Below are positions 17,108-27,100 of a stretch of DNA of 64,000 nucleotides, piece after piece. The first letter of the stretch is position 1. Each line of letters begins with the position of its first letter. The notes below the pieces were generated by a model. It saw only the letters and a program-made list of their open reading frames with translations. It was not told the DNA's origin and did no database searches. The stretch covers positions 1,178,001-1,242,000 of the forward strand of contig AP018040.2 of assembly GCA_002356435.2 (NCBI GenBank), written 5' to 3'. The DNA comes from Petrimonas sp. IBARAKI (GTDB lineage: Bacteria; Bacteroidota; Bacteroidia; Bacteroidales; Dysgonomonadaceae). A program made the translations under genes and the position numbers.

Positions 17108-18559
17108 ATGATATCACGAAGACAATTCTTAACAAACAGCATGGGCCTATTGGGCGGTGCCACGTTGTTAAGTCCTGGCTGTATACCAAAAAAAAACAAC
17201 AAAACGGAAACAGCATCTGAACCTGGGAAGACTTTATCTTTAAAATATGTAAGAGGAAATATAAAAATTATTGGTGTTGATTCCCGGTTTGAACGAGAGC
17301 CTCTCCGAAATCCATTTGGATTCAAAGGTGGCTACCTTTCTGAACTTTGGCAAACTGTAAGTTATTTACGAAGTAGAAACAATAACCATGGAATTGGTTT
17401 AGGCACACAAAGTGTTTTGTGGTCGGATGATTTGATATTTTCCTCTCATTCAGAATCAGGAGGTAATGCTCTTATGTATTCCTTGACTGAGCGAGCACTT
17501 CAGTTATTGAAAAATCAATCATTCAATAATCCTACTGAGTTGATTGAGCCTTTATATCAAGAGGTTCATGAGTATGGCAAATCAGTCACAAACAATTCTG
17601 ACTTGAGAAAGACTTTTGCTCTTAATGCACTGGTCTCAGTAGATAACGCCCTTTGGCTGCTTTATGCTAAAGAAAATGGAATTACGAATTTTGATCAATT
17701 GATTCCTGATGAATTTAAAACCACCTTTTCTGGGAAACATGAAAAACTTGCAGCAATACCTTTAATCTCATATAATGTTACACCAGAGGAGATAAAAAAA
17801 GAGGTAGAGCAGGGATACTTCTTTATGAAAATAAAAATTGGTCAGTCGGGTACGCAGTCAGAAATGCTTGAAAAAGATAAAAACCGGCTACTTGAAATAC
17901 ACAATGTTTTAAAAGATATAAGATCACCATACTCCAAGACCGGGAGGTTACCTTACTATTTTGATGCTAATGGCAGATACGAAGCCAAAGATACCTTTAA
18001 TCGTTTTTTAGATTATGCCCGGCAGATTGGCGCATTCGATCAAATAGCGATGGTTGAAGAGCCTTTTCCTGAAAAAATGGAGATGGATGTTGCGGATGTC
18101 CCCGTTCGATTAGCAGCTGATGAGAGTGCCCATACTGACAAGGACACTATTAAACGTATTCAGATGGGATATAAGGCAGTGGCTTTGAAACCTATTGCTA
18201 AGACATTGAGTATGACAATGAAGATTGCAAAAGCTGCGGCAGAAAGAAATATTCCCTGCTTTTGTGCTGACCTGACTGTTAATCCTATTTTGGTAGAGTG
18301 GAACAAAAATGTAGCGGCCCGGTTAAAGTCGTTCCCCGGCCTTGATAATCTCGGTTTGGTAGAAAGTAACGGACATCAGAACTATGTAAATTGGCACCAA
18401 ATGAAAAAATACCTCCCTCAGTGCAGAGCTTCTTGGGTTGATGTAAAAGATGGATTTTACCACACCAATAAAGAATACTTCAATAATGGAGGTGGAATTT
18501 TTGATTCAATACCTCATTATGAAGAAATGTTCAAAAAAACAACAGGAAATATAAGCTAA
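17108..18559 (+). CDS. Tat-exported enolase-superfamily lipoprotein (mandelate racemase/epimerase-like)
   Basis: 483-residue enolase-superfamily enzyme, exported. The signal is twin-arginine (ISRRQFL, residues 2-8) and ends in a lipobox LSPGC with Cys25, so it should be a Tat-translocated lipoprotein. Active-site residues of the muconate-lactonising/epimerase branch are in order: KIKIG with K241 and K243, metal ligands D286 (FDANG), E318 (EEP) and D338 or E339 (ADES), and the opposite-face base K361 (LKPIAKT). All are present, so catalysis by proton abstraction next to a carboxylate is expected: an acid-sugar dehydratase or epimerase. Most members are cytoplasmic, which makes this export notable. 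First gene of its unit; 12-base gap to the next. Confidence 0.85.
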   Translation: MISRRQFLTNSMGLLGGATLLSPGCIPKKNNKTETASEPGKTLSLKYVRGNIKIIGVDSRFEREPLRNPFGFKGGYLSELWQTVSYLRSRNNNHGIGLGTQSVLWSDDLIFSSHSESGGNALMYSLTERALQLLKNQSFNNPTELIEPLYQEVHEYGKSVTNNSDLRKTFALNALVSVDNALWLLYAKENGITNFDQLIPDEFKTTFSGKHEKLAAIPLISYNVTPEEIKKEVEQGYFFMKIKIGQSGTQSEMLEKDKNRLLEIHNVLKDIRSPYSKTGRLPYYFDANGRYEAKDTFNRFLDYARQIGAFDQIAMVEEPFPEKMEMDVADVPVRLAADESAHTDKDTIKRIQMGYKAVALKPIAKTLSMTMKIAKAAAERNIPCFCADLTVNPILVEWNKNVAARLKSFPGLDNLGLVESNGHQNYVNWHQMKKYLPQCRASWVDVKDGFYHTNKEYFNNGGGIFDSIPHYEEMFKKTTGNIS

Positions 18560-18571
18560 ACAAAGATATTT

Positions 18572-19996
18572 ATGAAAAACAAAACAACACGTAGGGATTT
18601 TCTCAAAAAATCATCGATGGCTGTCGCCGGAATATCTGTCGCCGGGGTAACTAAAACTACAGTTGCTGCACCATTTGCCGACACAAAGAAAAGAGTAATC
18701 GGTGCTAATGACAAGGTTCGGGTAGGATTTATTGGAGTAGGTAATCGCGGAACACAACTTTTACACCTCTTTATGGAAGAACCTGACTGTGAAGTAGCAG
18801 CTCTCTGTGACGTATATGAGCCATACGTGACAAGAGATTATTCTGCTGTACTCGATCGTTACAAGAAAGATATGGGGACGAGAATACCCAAGATGGGAGA
18901 AAATTTCCCTTCAAACGTAAAGCAGTACAAAGATTATCGGGAGATGTTAGGAGACAAAAGTATTGATGCTGTTTGTATTGCAACACCCGACCACTGGCAC
19001 GCTTTGCAAACAATTGATGCTATAAATGCGGGTAAAGATGTATTTGTTGAAAAACCTCTATCAAAAACAATTGCTGAAGGCCGAAGAATGGTTGAAGTTG
19101 GCAACAGCAGCAGGCAAATCGTGACGGTGGGTTTAAACAGGCGTGGCGCCCCAACTTTTCAGAGATTAGCAAAAGAAATCCCCGCAGGAAAAATAGGAAA
19201 AGTAACTTTTGCGTCGGCTTGTCATGTAAGCAACATGTATCCTAGCGGCATTGGGAAATTACAGCCTGAGACCCCGCCAAGAAATTTTGATTGGGACATG
19301 TGGTTAGGTCCAAGAGCTTACCGGCCGTATCAGTATAACATTGCTCCCTACATGTTCCGCTGGTGGGAGGACTATGCAAACCAGATTTCTAATAACGGTG
19401 TTCATTATCTCGATCTGTTGAGATGGCTTATAGATGAAGAGGCTCCAACGGCCATCAGTGCACATGGAGGTAAATTTGTATTGAATGATGATCGTACCAT
19501 TCCAGATACAATGCATGTAACATACGAATTTAAATCGGGAGTACTTGTTACTTTAACAATACTTGAAGCAAGTACCGGCACATTTATTCCCCACGGATTT
19601 CTCGAGCTGAGAGGTACAAAGGGGACAATCCATACAGGAGAAAATGATTATAAGATTACTCCTGCCAGTGCGGGACAATTTCAGACATGGAAGCCAATGA
19701 TCGAGCCCGAAGATTACTCTTTGGCTAAAGATGACACGCTGTTAATTGATGGTAGTTATAAAAACAGTGCGTCAAGCCTTGTGCGTAACTTCCTCGATTG
19801 TGTAAAATCACGCGAACAACCTTGGGCTACCTTGGAGATTGGACACAGATCAACCACTATGGCGCATTTGGCAACAATTGCTATGATGACACGGGAAAGG
19901 CTTGAATGGGATGCGGTAAACGAAAGATTTACTAACTCTGAGGTCGCTAACAAATACCTGTCGTACGAGTATAGAAAACCTTGGAAATTGGATTAG
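18572..19996 (+). CDS. Tat-exported Gfo/Idh/MocA oxidoreductase
   Basis: 474-residue periplasmic oxidoreductase. Tat signal TTRRDFLKK at residues 5-13 and a hydrophobic core to about residue 33. This copy has the most canonical nucleotide loop in the island, VGFIGVGNRG (51-60), followed by ATPDHWHAL and EKP (160-162). The second domain has ISNNGVHYLDLLRWL with the conserved His and Asp. DMWLGPRAYRPYQYN is typical of exported bacterial members. Ends in YRKPWKLD. Placed between the enolase-type and PHP-type genes with gaps of 12 and 10 bases, so it probably acts on the same substrate chain. Confidence 0.9.
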   Translation: MKNKTTRRDFLKKSSMAVAGISVAGVTKTTVAAPFADTKKRVIGANDKVRVGFIGVGNRGTQLLHLFMEEPDCEVAALCDVYEPYVTRDYSAVLDRYKKDMGTRIPKMGENFPSNVKQYKDYREMLGDKSIDAVCIATPDHWHALQTIDAINAGKDVFVEKPLSKTIAEGRRMVEVGNSSRQIVTVGLNRRGAPTFQRLAKEIPAGKIGKVTFASACHVSNMYPSGIGKLQPETPPRNFDWDMWLGPRAYRPYQYNIAPYMFRWWEDYANQISNNGVHYLDLLRWLIDEEAPTAISAHGGKFVLNDDRTIPDTMHVTYEFKSGVLVTLTILEASTGTFIPHGFLELRGTKGTIHTGENDYKITPASAGQFQTWKPMIEPEDYSLAKDDTLLIDGSYKNSASSLVRNFLDCVKSREQPWATLEIGHRSTTMAHLATIAMMTRERLEWDAVNERFTNSEVANKYLSYEYRKPWKLD

Positions 19997-20006
19997 TTCT
20001 TACGAG

Positions 20007-21635
20007 ATGGACAGGAGAGAATTTATCAATAAGACGGGATGGACATTTGTTGGTTTAGCCGCAACAGGTAGCTTGTTGCAAGGTTGTCCTCCAAAATCCA
20101 AAGAGGCAAAAAAAACATTACCATCTTCCCATAACCTGAAACTCTATTGGGGTGATATACATAACCACTGCAATCTCACCTATGGGCACGGAGATATGAG
20201 AGATGCGTTTGAAGCAGCCAGGGAGCAGCTCGACTTTGTTTCGGTCACCCCTCACGCAATGTGGGAAGATATTCCCGGCAGGAATGATATGCGCCTGCAA
20301 TGGGTTATCGACTATCACACCAAATCATTCGATGCTTTGCGTGCAGGGAAATGGGACGAATACGTGAAAATGACGAGCGGATACAACAAGGAAAATGAGT
20401 TTCTTACTTTTTTGAGCTACGAATGTCACGACATGGCGCATGGCGATCACGTGGCATTGTTGTATGATTTGGAAGGGACAATGGTGGAACCTTCAAATGC
20501 CATGGAGCTGAAAGCAAGGCTCAAAGGGCAGAAAGCTTTTGTTACACCTCACCACATGGGATATCAGACCGGCTTCCGGGGATATAACTGGAAATCATTT
20601 CAGGAAGACGAACAGACGCCTTTCGTTGAAATGTACTCCCGCCACGGGCTGGCTGAAAGCGATGACGGCGACTACAACTACCTGCACGACATGGGTCCCA
20701 GGCAATGGGAAGGAACCGTGTTGTACGGATTGGAACAAGGGTACAAATTTGGAATTATCGGCTCTACGGATCAACATGCCGGCTACCCCGGAAGCTATGG
20801 TGACGGACGGGTGATGGCCCTCGCCCCTTCCCTCAAACGTGATGATATTTGGCATGCTTTGCAGAACAGAAATGTAGGATGTGCCACGGGTGACAAGATA
20901 AAGATAGATTTTCGGATCAACGACGCCATCATGGGCGAAGTCATCAGAGGAAACAGTCGAAGAATTTACCTGAATGTAGAGGGAGAGAATTCGGTTGATT
21001 ACGTAGATATTATCAAGAACGGTAAATGCATCGCACGCATGAACGGGCCGCTTATTCCCACGGTACCTAAGGAAGATCCGGTGAGATGTAAAATAAAAGT
21101 AGAATTCGGATGGAACCGCGAAGAAGAATATGTACATTGGAACGGTAGATTATCAATTGATAAAGGGATAATAAATAGGATAACGCCCTGTTTCAGAGGA
21201 GCGGCATATACTTCTCCCCAGCCTGGCGAGAAAGCATTTAAGACCCGGGTAAACAGGGTTTTATCCTCTTCTGAAAAAGAAACAATACTGGATGTGTATA
21301 GCACCAAGAACCCCAATACTATGACTCCGACAGTTCAGGGTGTTATTTTAGATGTAACCATGCCTAAAGCGGGAAACTTAACGTCCGATTTCAATGGGAA
21401 AAAGATCACGCATTCTATCGGAGAATTATTACAAGGTTCAAAATCACACTTTATGATAGGCTGGTTGAGTGAAGCAATATTGTTCGGCAGGGCAATCCCT
21501 GAAAACGCTTTTCAGGTAGAACATTATATGGAAGATACTGTTGCAGAAAGAGAGATCGATTACTACTATGTGCGCGTAAGACAAAAAAACCAGCAATGGG
21601 CTTGGAGTTCTCCTATCTGGGTGGAAAAAAGGTAA
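20007..21635 (+). CDS. PHP-type (DUF3604-like) metal-dependent hydrolase, Tat lipoprotein
   Basis: 542-residue exported protein. Tat signal DRREFINK (2-9) with lipobox LLQGC and Cys27. The mature part opens with YWGDIHNHCNLTYG (H52, H54), the first metal motif of PHP-fold proteins, followed by FVSVTPHAMWED, FLSYECHDM, FVTPHHMGY and GSTDQHAGYPGSYG, which supply further His and Asp ligands. This order is that of the DUF3604 family. The C-terminal part (about 320-540) is beta-rich with VYSTKNPNTMTPT and ends near YYYVRVRQKNQQWAWSSPIWV. Substrate unknown. Context suggests a phosphodiester or lactone/ester derived from the glycan, but this cannot be read from the sequence. Confidence 0.75.
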   Translation: MDRREFINKTGWTFVGLAATGSLLQGCPPKSKEAKKTLPSSHNLKLYWGDIHNHCNLTYGHGDMRDAFEAAREQLDFVSVTPHAMWEDIPGRNDMRLQWVIDYHTKSFDALRAGKWDEYVKMTSGYNKENEFLTFLSYECHDMAHGDHVALLYDLEGTMVEPSNAMELKARLKGQKAFVTPHHMGYQTGFRGYNWKSFQEDEQTPFVEMYSRHGLAESDDGDYNYLHDMGPRQWEGTVLYGLEQGYKFGIIGSTDQHAGYPGSYGDGRVMALAPSLKRDDIWHALQNRNVGCATGDKIKIDFRINDAIMGEVIRGNSRRIYLNVEGENSVDYVDIIKNGKCIARMNGPLIPTVPKEDPVRCKIKVEFGWNREEEYVHWNGRLSIDKGIINRITPCFRGAAYTSPQPGEKAFKTRVNRVLSSSEKETILDVYSTKNPNTMTPTVQGVILDVTMPKAGNLTSDFNGKKITHSIGELLQGSKSHFMIGWLSEAILFGRAIPENAFQVEHYMEDTVAEREIDYYYVRVRQKNQQWAWSSPIWVEKR

Positions 21636-21696
21636 AGTACTGTAATTTGCTTAAATTTGCAAAACTCCAATTAATTATTTGATAATCAGTTTTTTA

Positions 21697-21704
21697 TATT
21701 TTTG
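21697..21704 (+). promoter_or_regulatory. Candidate internal -7 box
   Basis: TATTTTTG, a perfect TAnnTTTG match in the 94-base gap ahead of the gene at 21730. A TTTG lies 15 bases upstream (21678-21681), shorter than the usual 19-21. Could give extra expression of the last two genes of the unit. Confidence 0.3.
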
Positions 21705-21729
21705 GCCAATTAAATAAATTAGTTAATAG

Positions 21730-23187
21730 ATGAAACGAAGGATTTTTTTAAAGAATGTGGCCGTAACCGGCGTATCGTTAACTATTCTTCCAAGTTATGC
21801 TGTCTCGGGATTAGGGCACGTCGCTCCGAGCGATAAGCTTAATATTGCTGGAATCGGTATTGGGGGCAAAGGAAAAGTGAACCTGAGAAATATGGTCGGG
21901 CAAAACATTGTTTCTCTATGCGATTGTGATTACAATTACGCCAGGGATGTTTTCAAATCTTATCCAAAGGCTTCCCGATATAAAGATTTTCGGTTAATGC
22001 TGGAGAAACAAAAAGACATTGATGCAGTTGTAATTGCTACACCTGACCATACACATGCTGTAACTGCTGCAGCCGCAATGGAATTAGGTAAACATGTCTA
22101 TCTTCAAAAACCTCTGACTCATTCTGTTTGGGAATCAAGATATCTCTCTCAGTTAGCAAAAAAAACAGGAGTAATAACTCAAATGGGAAATGAGGGCCAT
22201 TCTTCTGACACCGTGTATGAGGTGACAGAAGTAGTACAAAGTGGTTGTTTAGGTACCGTACGTGAGGTGCATGTGTGGACAAACAGGCCCATATGGAGAC
22301 AAGGTATGCCAAAGCCTTTAATAAAAGTACCTGTTCCGGATTCACTAGACTGGGACTTGTTCATAGGTCCTGCACCCATGCGAGAATACAATCCTGAATA
22401 TCATCCATGGATTTGGAGAGGGTGGTGGGATTTTGGTACAGGAGCTCTTGGCGATATGGGATGTCATTTGCTGGATGTACCTTATTATGCATTAAAACTC
22501 GGACAACCTGTTGCATTCCAAGCAGCATCATCTCTTGTTAATACACAAAGTGCGCCTATATCGGCAAAAGTTAGTTACAAATTTCCCGCCAGAGATAATT
22601 TACCCTACTGTCAACTGCCCGAACTGGAATTGACGTGGTATGACGGAGGTTTGATGCCCTCACGCCCCTATAATCTCCCTGAAGATGCTCCCATGAACCC
22701 CGGGGGAGGGTTTATGCTTGTTGGCTCAGAGGCTATCCTCATTGCTGAAGATTATGGTAAAAATTGGAAAACATATAGAAACGGCTCCTGTTTTATTCCT
22801 GAGGTCAAGGTAGATTTGAAAAGAATCCCCGATAATCCATTAGGAGGAGGCAGACATGAAATGCATTTTGTTGATTGCTGTAAAAATGGTGGACAACCTT
22901 CTTCGGATTTCAGTTATGCAGGTCCCTTCAACGAAATGGTTGTAATGGGAAATCTGGGTATAAGGTTGCAATCACTTCAAAAGACACTTTTATGGGACAG
23001 TGAAAAGATGCAAGTAACCAATATTTCCCCAAACGAAGAGCTAACTACCGCTGAATTAACACCTTTCTCTAGTGATATTGTTACCAGAAGTGTGGAACAG
23101 AAATCTCAAAAATGGATAAAATGGAATGCACTTAATATGTGTGAACAATGGATCAAACACAATTATCGTCCCGGATGGAATTTATAA
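21730..23187 (+). CDS. Tat-exported Gfo/Idh/MocA oxidoreductase with QKP in place of EKP
   Basis: 485-residue periplasmic oxidoreductase. Short Tat signal KRRIFLKN at residues 2-9. The nucleotide loop is IAGIGIGGKG (39-48). ATPDHTHAV is followed by LQKP (125-128): the acid of the EKP motif is Gln here. The core blocks DLFIGPAPMREYN, WRGWWDFGTGALGDMGCHLLD and PELELTWYDGG match the gene at 28924 closely, so the two are paralogues. The C-terminal VEQKSQKWIKWNALN extends past it, ending NYRPGWNL. It is followed after 25 bases by a DUF1080 gene, the pairing expected for oxidation followed by elimination of a glycosidic bond. Confidence 0.9.
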   Translation: MKRRIFLKNVAVTGVSLTILPSYAVSGLGHVAPSDKLNIAGIGIGGKGKVNLRNMVGQNIVSLCDCDYNYARDVFKSYPKASRYKDFRLMLEKQKDIDAVVIATPDHTHAVTAAAAMELGKHVYLQKPLTHSVWESRYLSQLAKKTGVITQMGNEGHSSDTVYEVTEVVQSGCLGTVREVHVWTNRPIWRQGMPKPLIKVPVPDSLDWDLFIGPAPMREYNPEYHPWIWRGWWDFGTGALGDMGCHLLDVPYYALKLGQPVAFQAASSLVNTQSAPISAKVSYKFPARDNLPYCQLPELELTWYDGGLMPSRPYNLPEDAPMNPGGGFMLVGSEAILIAEDYGKNWKTYRNGSCFIPEVKVDLKRIPDNPLGGGRHEMHFVDCCKNGGQPSSDFSYAGPFNEMVVMGNLGIRLQSLQKTLLWDSEKMQVTNISPNEELTTAELTPFSSDIVTRSVEQKSQKWIKWNALNMCEQWIKHNYRPGWNL

Positions 23188-23212
23188 AAAACATTATAAA
23201 AATATTAACACG

Positions 23213-23905
23213 ATGAAATCAACATTTTTTTTTACGTTCTTATTCCTTTTCTCCATTTTGTTATCAGCTCAGGATAAGGATAATATCCTGACACCCGAAG
23301 AGTTCGAACAAGGTTGGGAGTTGTTATTCGATGGCAAGTCTTTAAAAGGCTGGAAAGCGTACAATGGAGATACACCAAAGACCTGGTCGGTGAACGATAA
23401 TGCAATTTATTGCAATGGAACTTCAGGGGGAGATGATCTGATGACAGTTGATGCATTTGGTGATTTTGATTTTAAATTTCAGTGGAGAATCCCGGAAAAA
23501 GGGAATAGTGGTGTAATCTATAGGGTTAGAGAAGGAGTTCAGTGGAAGAAGCCATATCAAACCGGTGCAGAATATCAGGTATATGGAGAGGATGAAAATT
23601 TTAGTAAAACATCGGTAGGATCACTATACGATGTCTATCCTCCTTCAACTGATAAAAAAATTATGCCTGCCAAGGAATGGAACAGTGGCAGGATTAGAAT
23701 CTCAAACGGTTTGATAACCCACTGGGTAAATGAGGTTGTAGTTATGCAGTGCCAAATTGGTTCTGAAGACTGGAAGTCGAAAATTGCAGACTCAAAATGG
23801 AAAGATAATCCTTTTTTTATGAAATCCTCATTCGGCCACATCGATTTTCAGAATCACGGATCTGAAATTTGGTATAAAAACGTTAAGATACGGAGGTTGA
23901 AGTAA
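23213..23905 (+). CDS. DUF1080 (PF06439) protein, 3-keto-glycoside lyase/hydratase family
   Basis: 230-residue exported jelly-roll protein. The ATG at 23213 starts a clear Sec signal peptide (cleavage after LLSAQ), so the longer frame from 23126, which overlaps the previous gene, is not used. Blocks: GWELLFDGKSLKGW, the classic DUF1080 opening, then WSVNDNAIYC, FDFKFQWRI, GNSGVIYRV, GAEYQVYGED, EWNSGRIRI, HWVNEVVVM and HIDFQNHGSEIWYKNVKI. Complete family set. Final gene of the unit, directly behind the QKP-type oxidoreductase. Confidence 0.9.
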   Translation: MKSTFFFTFLFLFSILLSAQDKDNILTPEEFEQGWELLFDGKSLKGWKAYNGDTPKTWSVNDNAIYCNGTSGGDDLMTVDAFGDFDFKFQWRIPEKGNSGVIYRVREGVQWKKPYQTGAEYQVYGEDENFSKTSVGSLYDVYPPSTDKKIMPAKEWNSGRIRISNGLITHWVNEVVVMQCQIGSEDWKSKIADSKWKDNPFFMKSSFGHIDFQNHGSEIWYKNVKIRRLK

Positions 23906-23934
23906 GTTATTAAATAAAATATTTTGCAATTTTT

Positions 23935-23965
23935 TTTGCGTTTTTTGAGGCTGTTGTTTCGCAAA
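23935..23965 (+). promoter_or_regulatory. Shared operator copy c, upstream of the first SusCD unit
   Basis: TTTGCG-N19-CGCAAA, a perfect inverted repeat and the best copy in the window. The spacer starts TTTTTTGAGG. A -7-like box TTACTTTG lies at 23994-24001, exactly 28 bases on. The susC start is at 24172, leaving an AT-rich leader of about 165 bases. Confidence 0.7.
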
Positions 23966-24171
23966 ACCAATCATTTTGATTTTTTTTAAATCTTTACTTT
24001 GCGTCGAGTAAGGTTGCATGATTTTTTTTGTGATGTAAAAATGTTAATCAGTCTTTAATTATGATGAATTGAATTAAAAATACAAATTAGTAAAATACCA
24101 ATAAAAAGAGATACAATTAAATTAAATTTTCTATAAATTATTTATACTATGAAATTGATAATTATTTGCTT

Positions 24172-27100
24172 ATGAAAAAGTTTATTTTTACTTTATTTTC
24201 CTTATTCTTGCTAAATATAGGATTAATGTTGGCACAAACTCTAACAAAGGGAGTTGTTTTGGAAGAATCCGGTGAGCCCGTGATAGGGGCATCAATTCAA
24301 ATTAAAGGTACAGGACAAGGTACTGTTACAGATATTGATGGGAACTTTTCTCTAACTGTTCCGACAGGGACCAATGTATTGGTTGTTTCATATGTTGGTT
24401 TAAAAACACTTGAAGTAGTAGCACAACCGAATATGCGTATTGTGCTTCAATCCGATGTCGAACTACTTGATGAGGTAGTTGTGGTTGGTTATGGTACGGT
24501 TAGGAAAAGAGACCTTACCGGATCCGTTGGGCAGGTCTCAAGCAATAATATTAAGGATTTAAATATCTCAAATGCAACTCAGGCATTGGCCGGTCAGATT
24601 AGTGGTGTATCCGTACAACAAGGTTCCGGATCGCCAGGGAGAGGTGCTATCATTCGTGTTCGCGGGGCAGCATCAATTACGGCTAATAGTAGCCCTCTAT
24701 ACGTTGTAGATGGATTTCCGATCACGGGAGATATGTCTACCCTTAATCCAAATGATATTGCGTCAATAGAAGTATTAAAAGATGCATCAGCAGCAGCAAT
24801 CTACGGTTCAAGAGCTTCGAACGGCGTTATTTTGATTACGACTAAATCCGGCCGCCAGGGCAAAGCTACTGTACAATTTGATAGCTATGTAGGTGTACAG
24901 ACTGTTGCTAAAAAACTGGAATTATTAAATGCACAGGAGTTTATAGAGTTAAACAAAGAAGCCTTTAATGCAAAATATATAGCAAGTGTTCCGGGTGCCA
25001 AGATTACGGATCCTGTTGTCAATAGGCCTTCCGGTTACAGGTATAAATACCCTGATTTTTACGATGATCCTGCGGCTGTTGCTGCAGTAGGGAATGGTAC
25101 TGATTGGCAGGATGAACTTTTCAGGACAGCTCCGGTTCAGAATTATCAATTAAATGTTTCTGGAGGTACTGATAATATAAATTATTTTTTCTCTACCGGA
25201 TATTTTAATCAGGACGGAATTATTCTTAATACAAACTTTGAACGTTTCTCATTTCGTGCCAAGATTGATTCCAAAATCAACGAAAGGCTTACCTTAGGAG
25301 TAAATATTGCACCGAATTACTCAAACTCTAATGGTGTTAGTGAGGGACACCCGACAAATGGAGTAATTATTCAAGCGGTTGCTGTAGCTCCGTGGGTACC
25401 GGTCAGGTATGAAAATGGAGTGTATGCTTCTTCAATCGATTTCGGTAAAGCGGGTGGGGATGGTGTAACGGGTTTACCCAACGCTGTAGCAAGCGCAACT
25501 GAAATAAAAAATAAAACAAATCAATTACAATTATTTACCAATGCCTATGCAGAACTTGCATTGCTAAGTGATAAGAGTTTAAAGTTTAGAACAACCCTTG
25601 GTGCAACGATAACAAACTACAGTAGAAACTTCTTCCGGCCAGCGGGTAAAATTCCAATTGCCGGGAATCCGGGGTTGGGATTACCTCAACATCGTGAAGC
25701 TCAGTCAGATGCGCAAGAAACGTTCAACTATTTGAACGAGAATACATTGTCATATGCGAGAACGTTTAATGGTGTTCATAATTTTGATGCGGTTGCTGGA
25801 TTTACGGTACAAAAACAAACCTGGAAGCAAACTTATGCTAACGGTTCTGATTTTCCGGATGACATTATTGAAGTGATCAGTAACGCTAAAATCAGGCAGG
25901 GATCTTCTAATATGAATGAATGGGCAATGATGTCTTATCTTGGCCGCGTAAATTACAATTATAACAATAAATATTATGTGACTGCTTCTTTCCGTTCAGA
26001 CGGATCTTCAAAATTTGGGAAGAACAACAGGTTCGGTAATTTTCCATCCATGTCTGTCATGTGGCGGGCCTCAGAAGAAAAATTTATCAGCAACCTGGAT
26101 TTGTTCAGTGATCTGAAATTGCGTGCAAGTTACGGTGTTACGGGTAATGATGCTTTATCAAACAATTATGCAGCCATCGGGACAATTGCTACAAGCAATT
26201 ATGTGTTTGGCAGTGGGTCCGGAGTTATCGTAAATGGAGCTATCATGAATTCTATTGCCAATCCCGACCTTACCTGGGAAAAAGCATCTCAATTGGATTT
26301 GGGTTTAGAAATGGGTTTTTTTGATAACAGACTGACTGTTGGAACTGATTATTATAGTCGTAAAACAACTGACCTGTTATTGAATGTGCCCATTCCTACG
26401 ATTACGGGATTTGGAAGTGCTTACCAGAATATAGGCAAGGTCGATAACTGGGGATTGGAATTCAACGTTGGAGCAAACATTATTAACAACAGTGATTTCT
26501 CCTGGTTGGTCAACGCTAATTTATCGTTGAACAGAAATGAGGTGAAGGCATTAGGCCCCGCGGGTGATCCGATTTATTACACAGCGCAAACCTCTGGTCA
26601 GGGCCATGTTTTAAAAATAGGATATCCTCTTGGAACATTCTACGGATTTGATCATTTGGGAGTCTATATGAATCAAAAAATGTTTGATGAAAATCCTAAA
26701 GAAGCAACATCTAATGTTGGTGATGCAATGTATCGTGATGTTAATGACGACGGAGTAATCACTTCTGATGACCGCACTGAAATTGGGAATGCAGAGCCGG
26801 ACTTTTATTACGGTATAAATAATACTTTCTCTTACAAGAATTTTGATTTGGGTATATTGATACAGGGCTCTTATGGGGGAGAGATACTAAATATTGGTAA
26901 ACGCTATTATGAAAACCTAGAAGGAAATCAGAACCAGCTAAGAACTGTTTTGAATCGGTGGAAGTCAGAAGAAGAACCCGGGGATGGATGGATGCCGCGT
27001 GCGTATGCAAACCCCACAGGTCAGACAAGCCAGGTTTCAAGTCGTTGGGTTGAGGATGGTTCTTATTTGCGTTTGAACAACGTCACATTAGGGTATTCCT

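Noticed and set aside
20595-21137. 180-residue open frame on the minus strand
   Set aside because: Antisense to the PHP-type gene, no recognisable motif.
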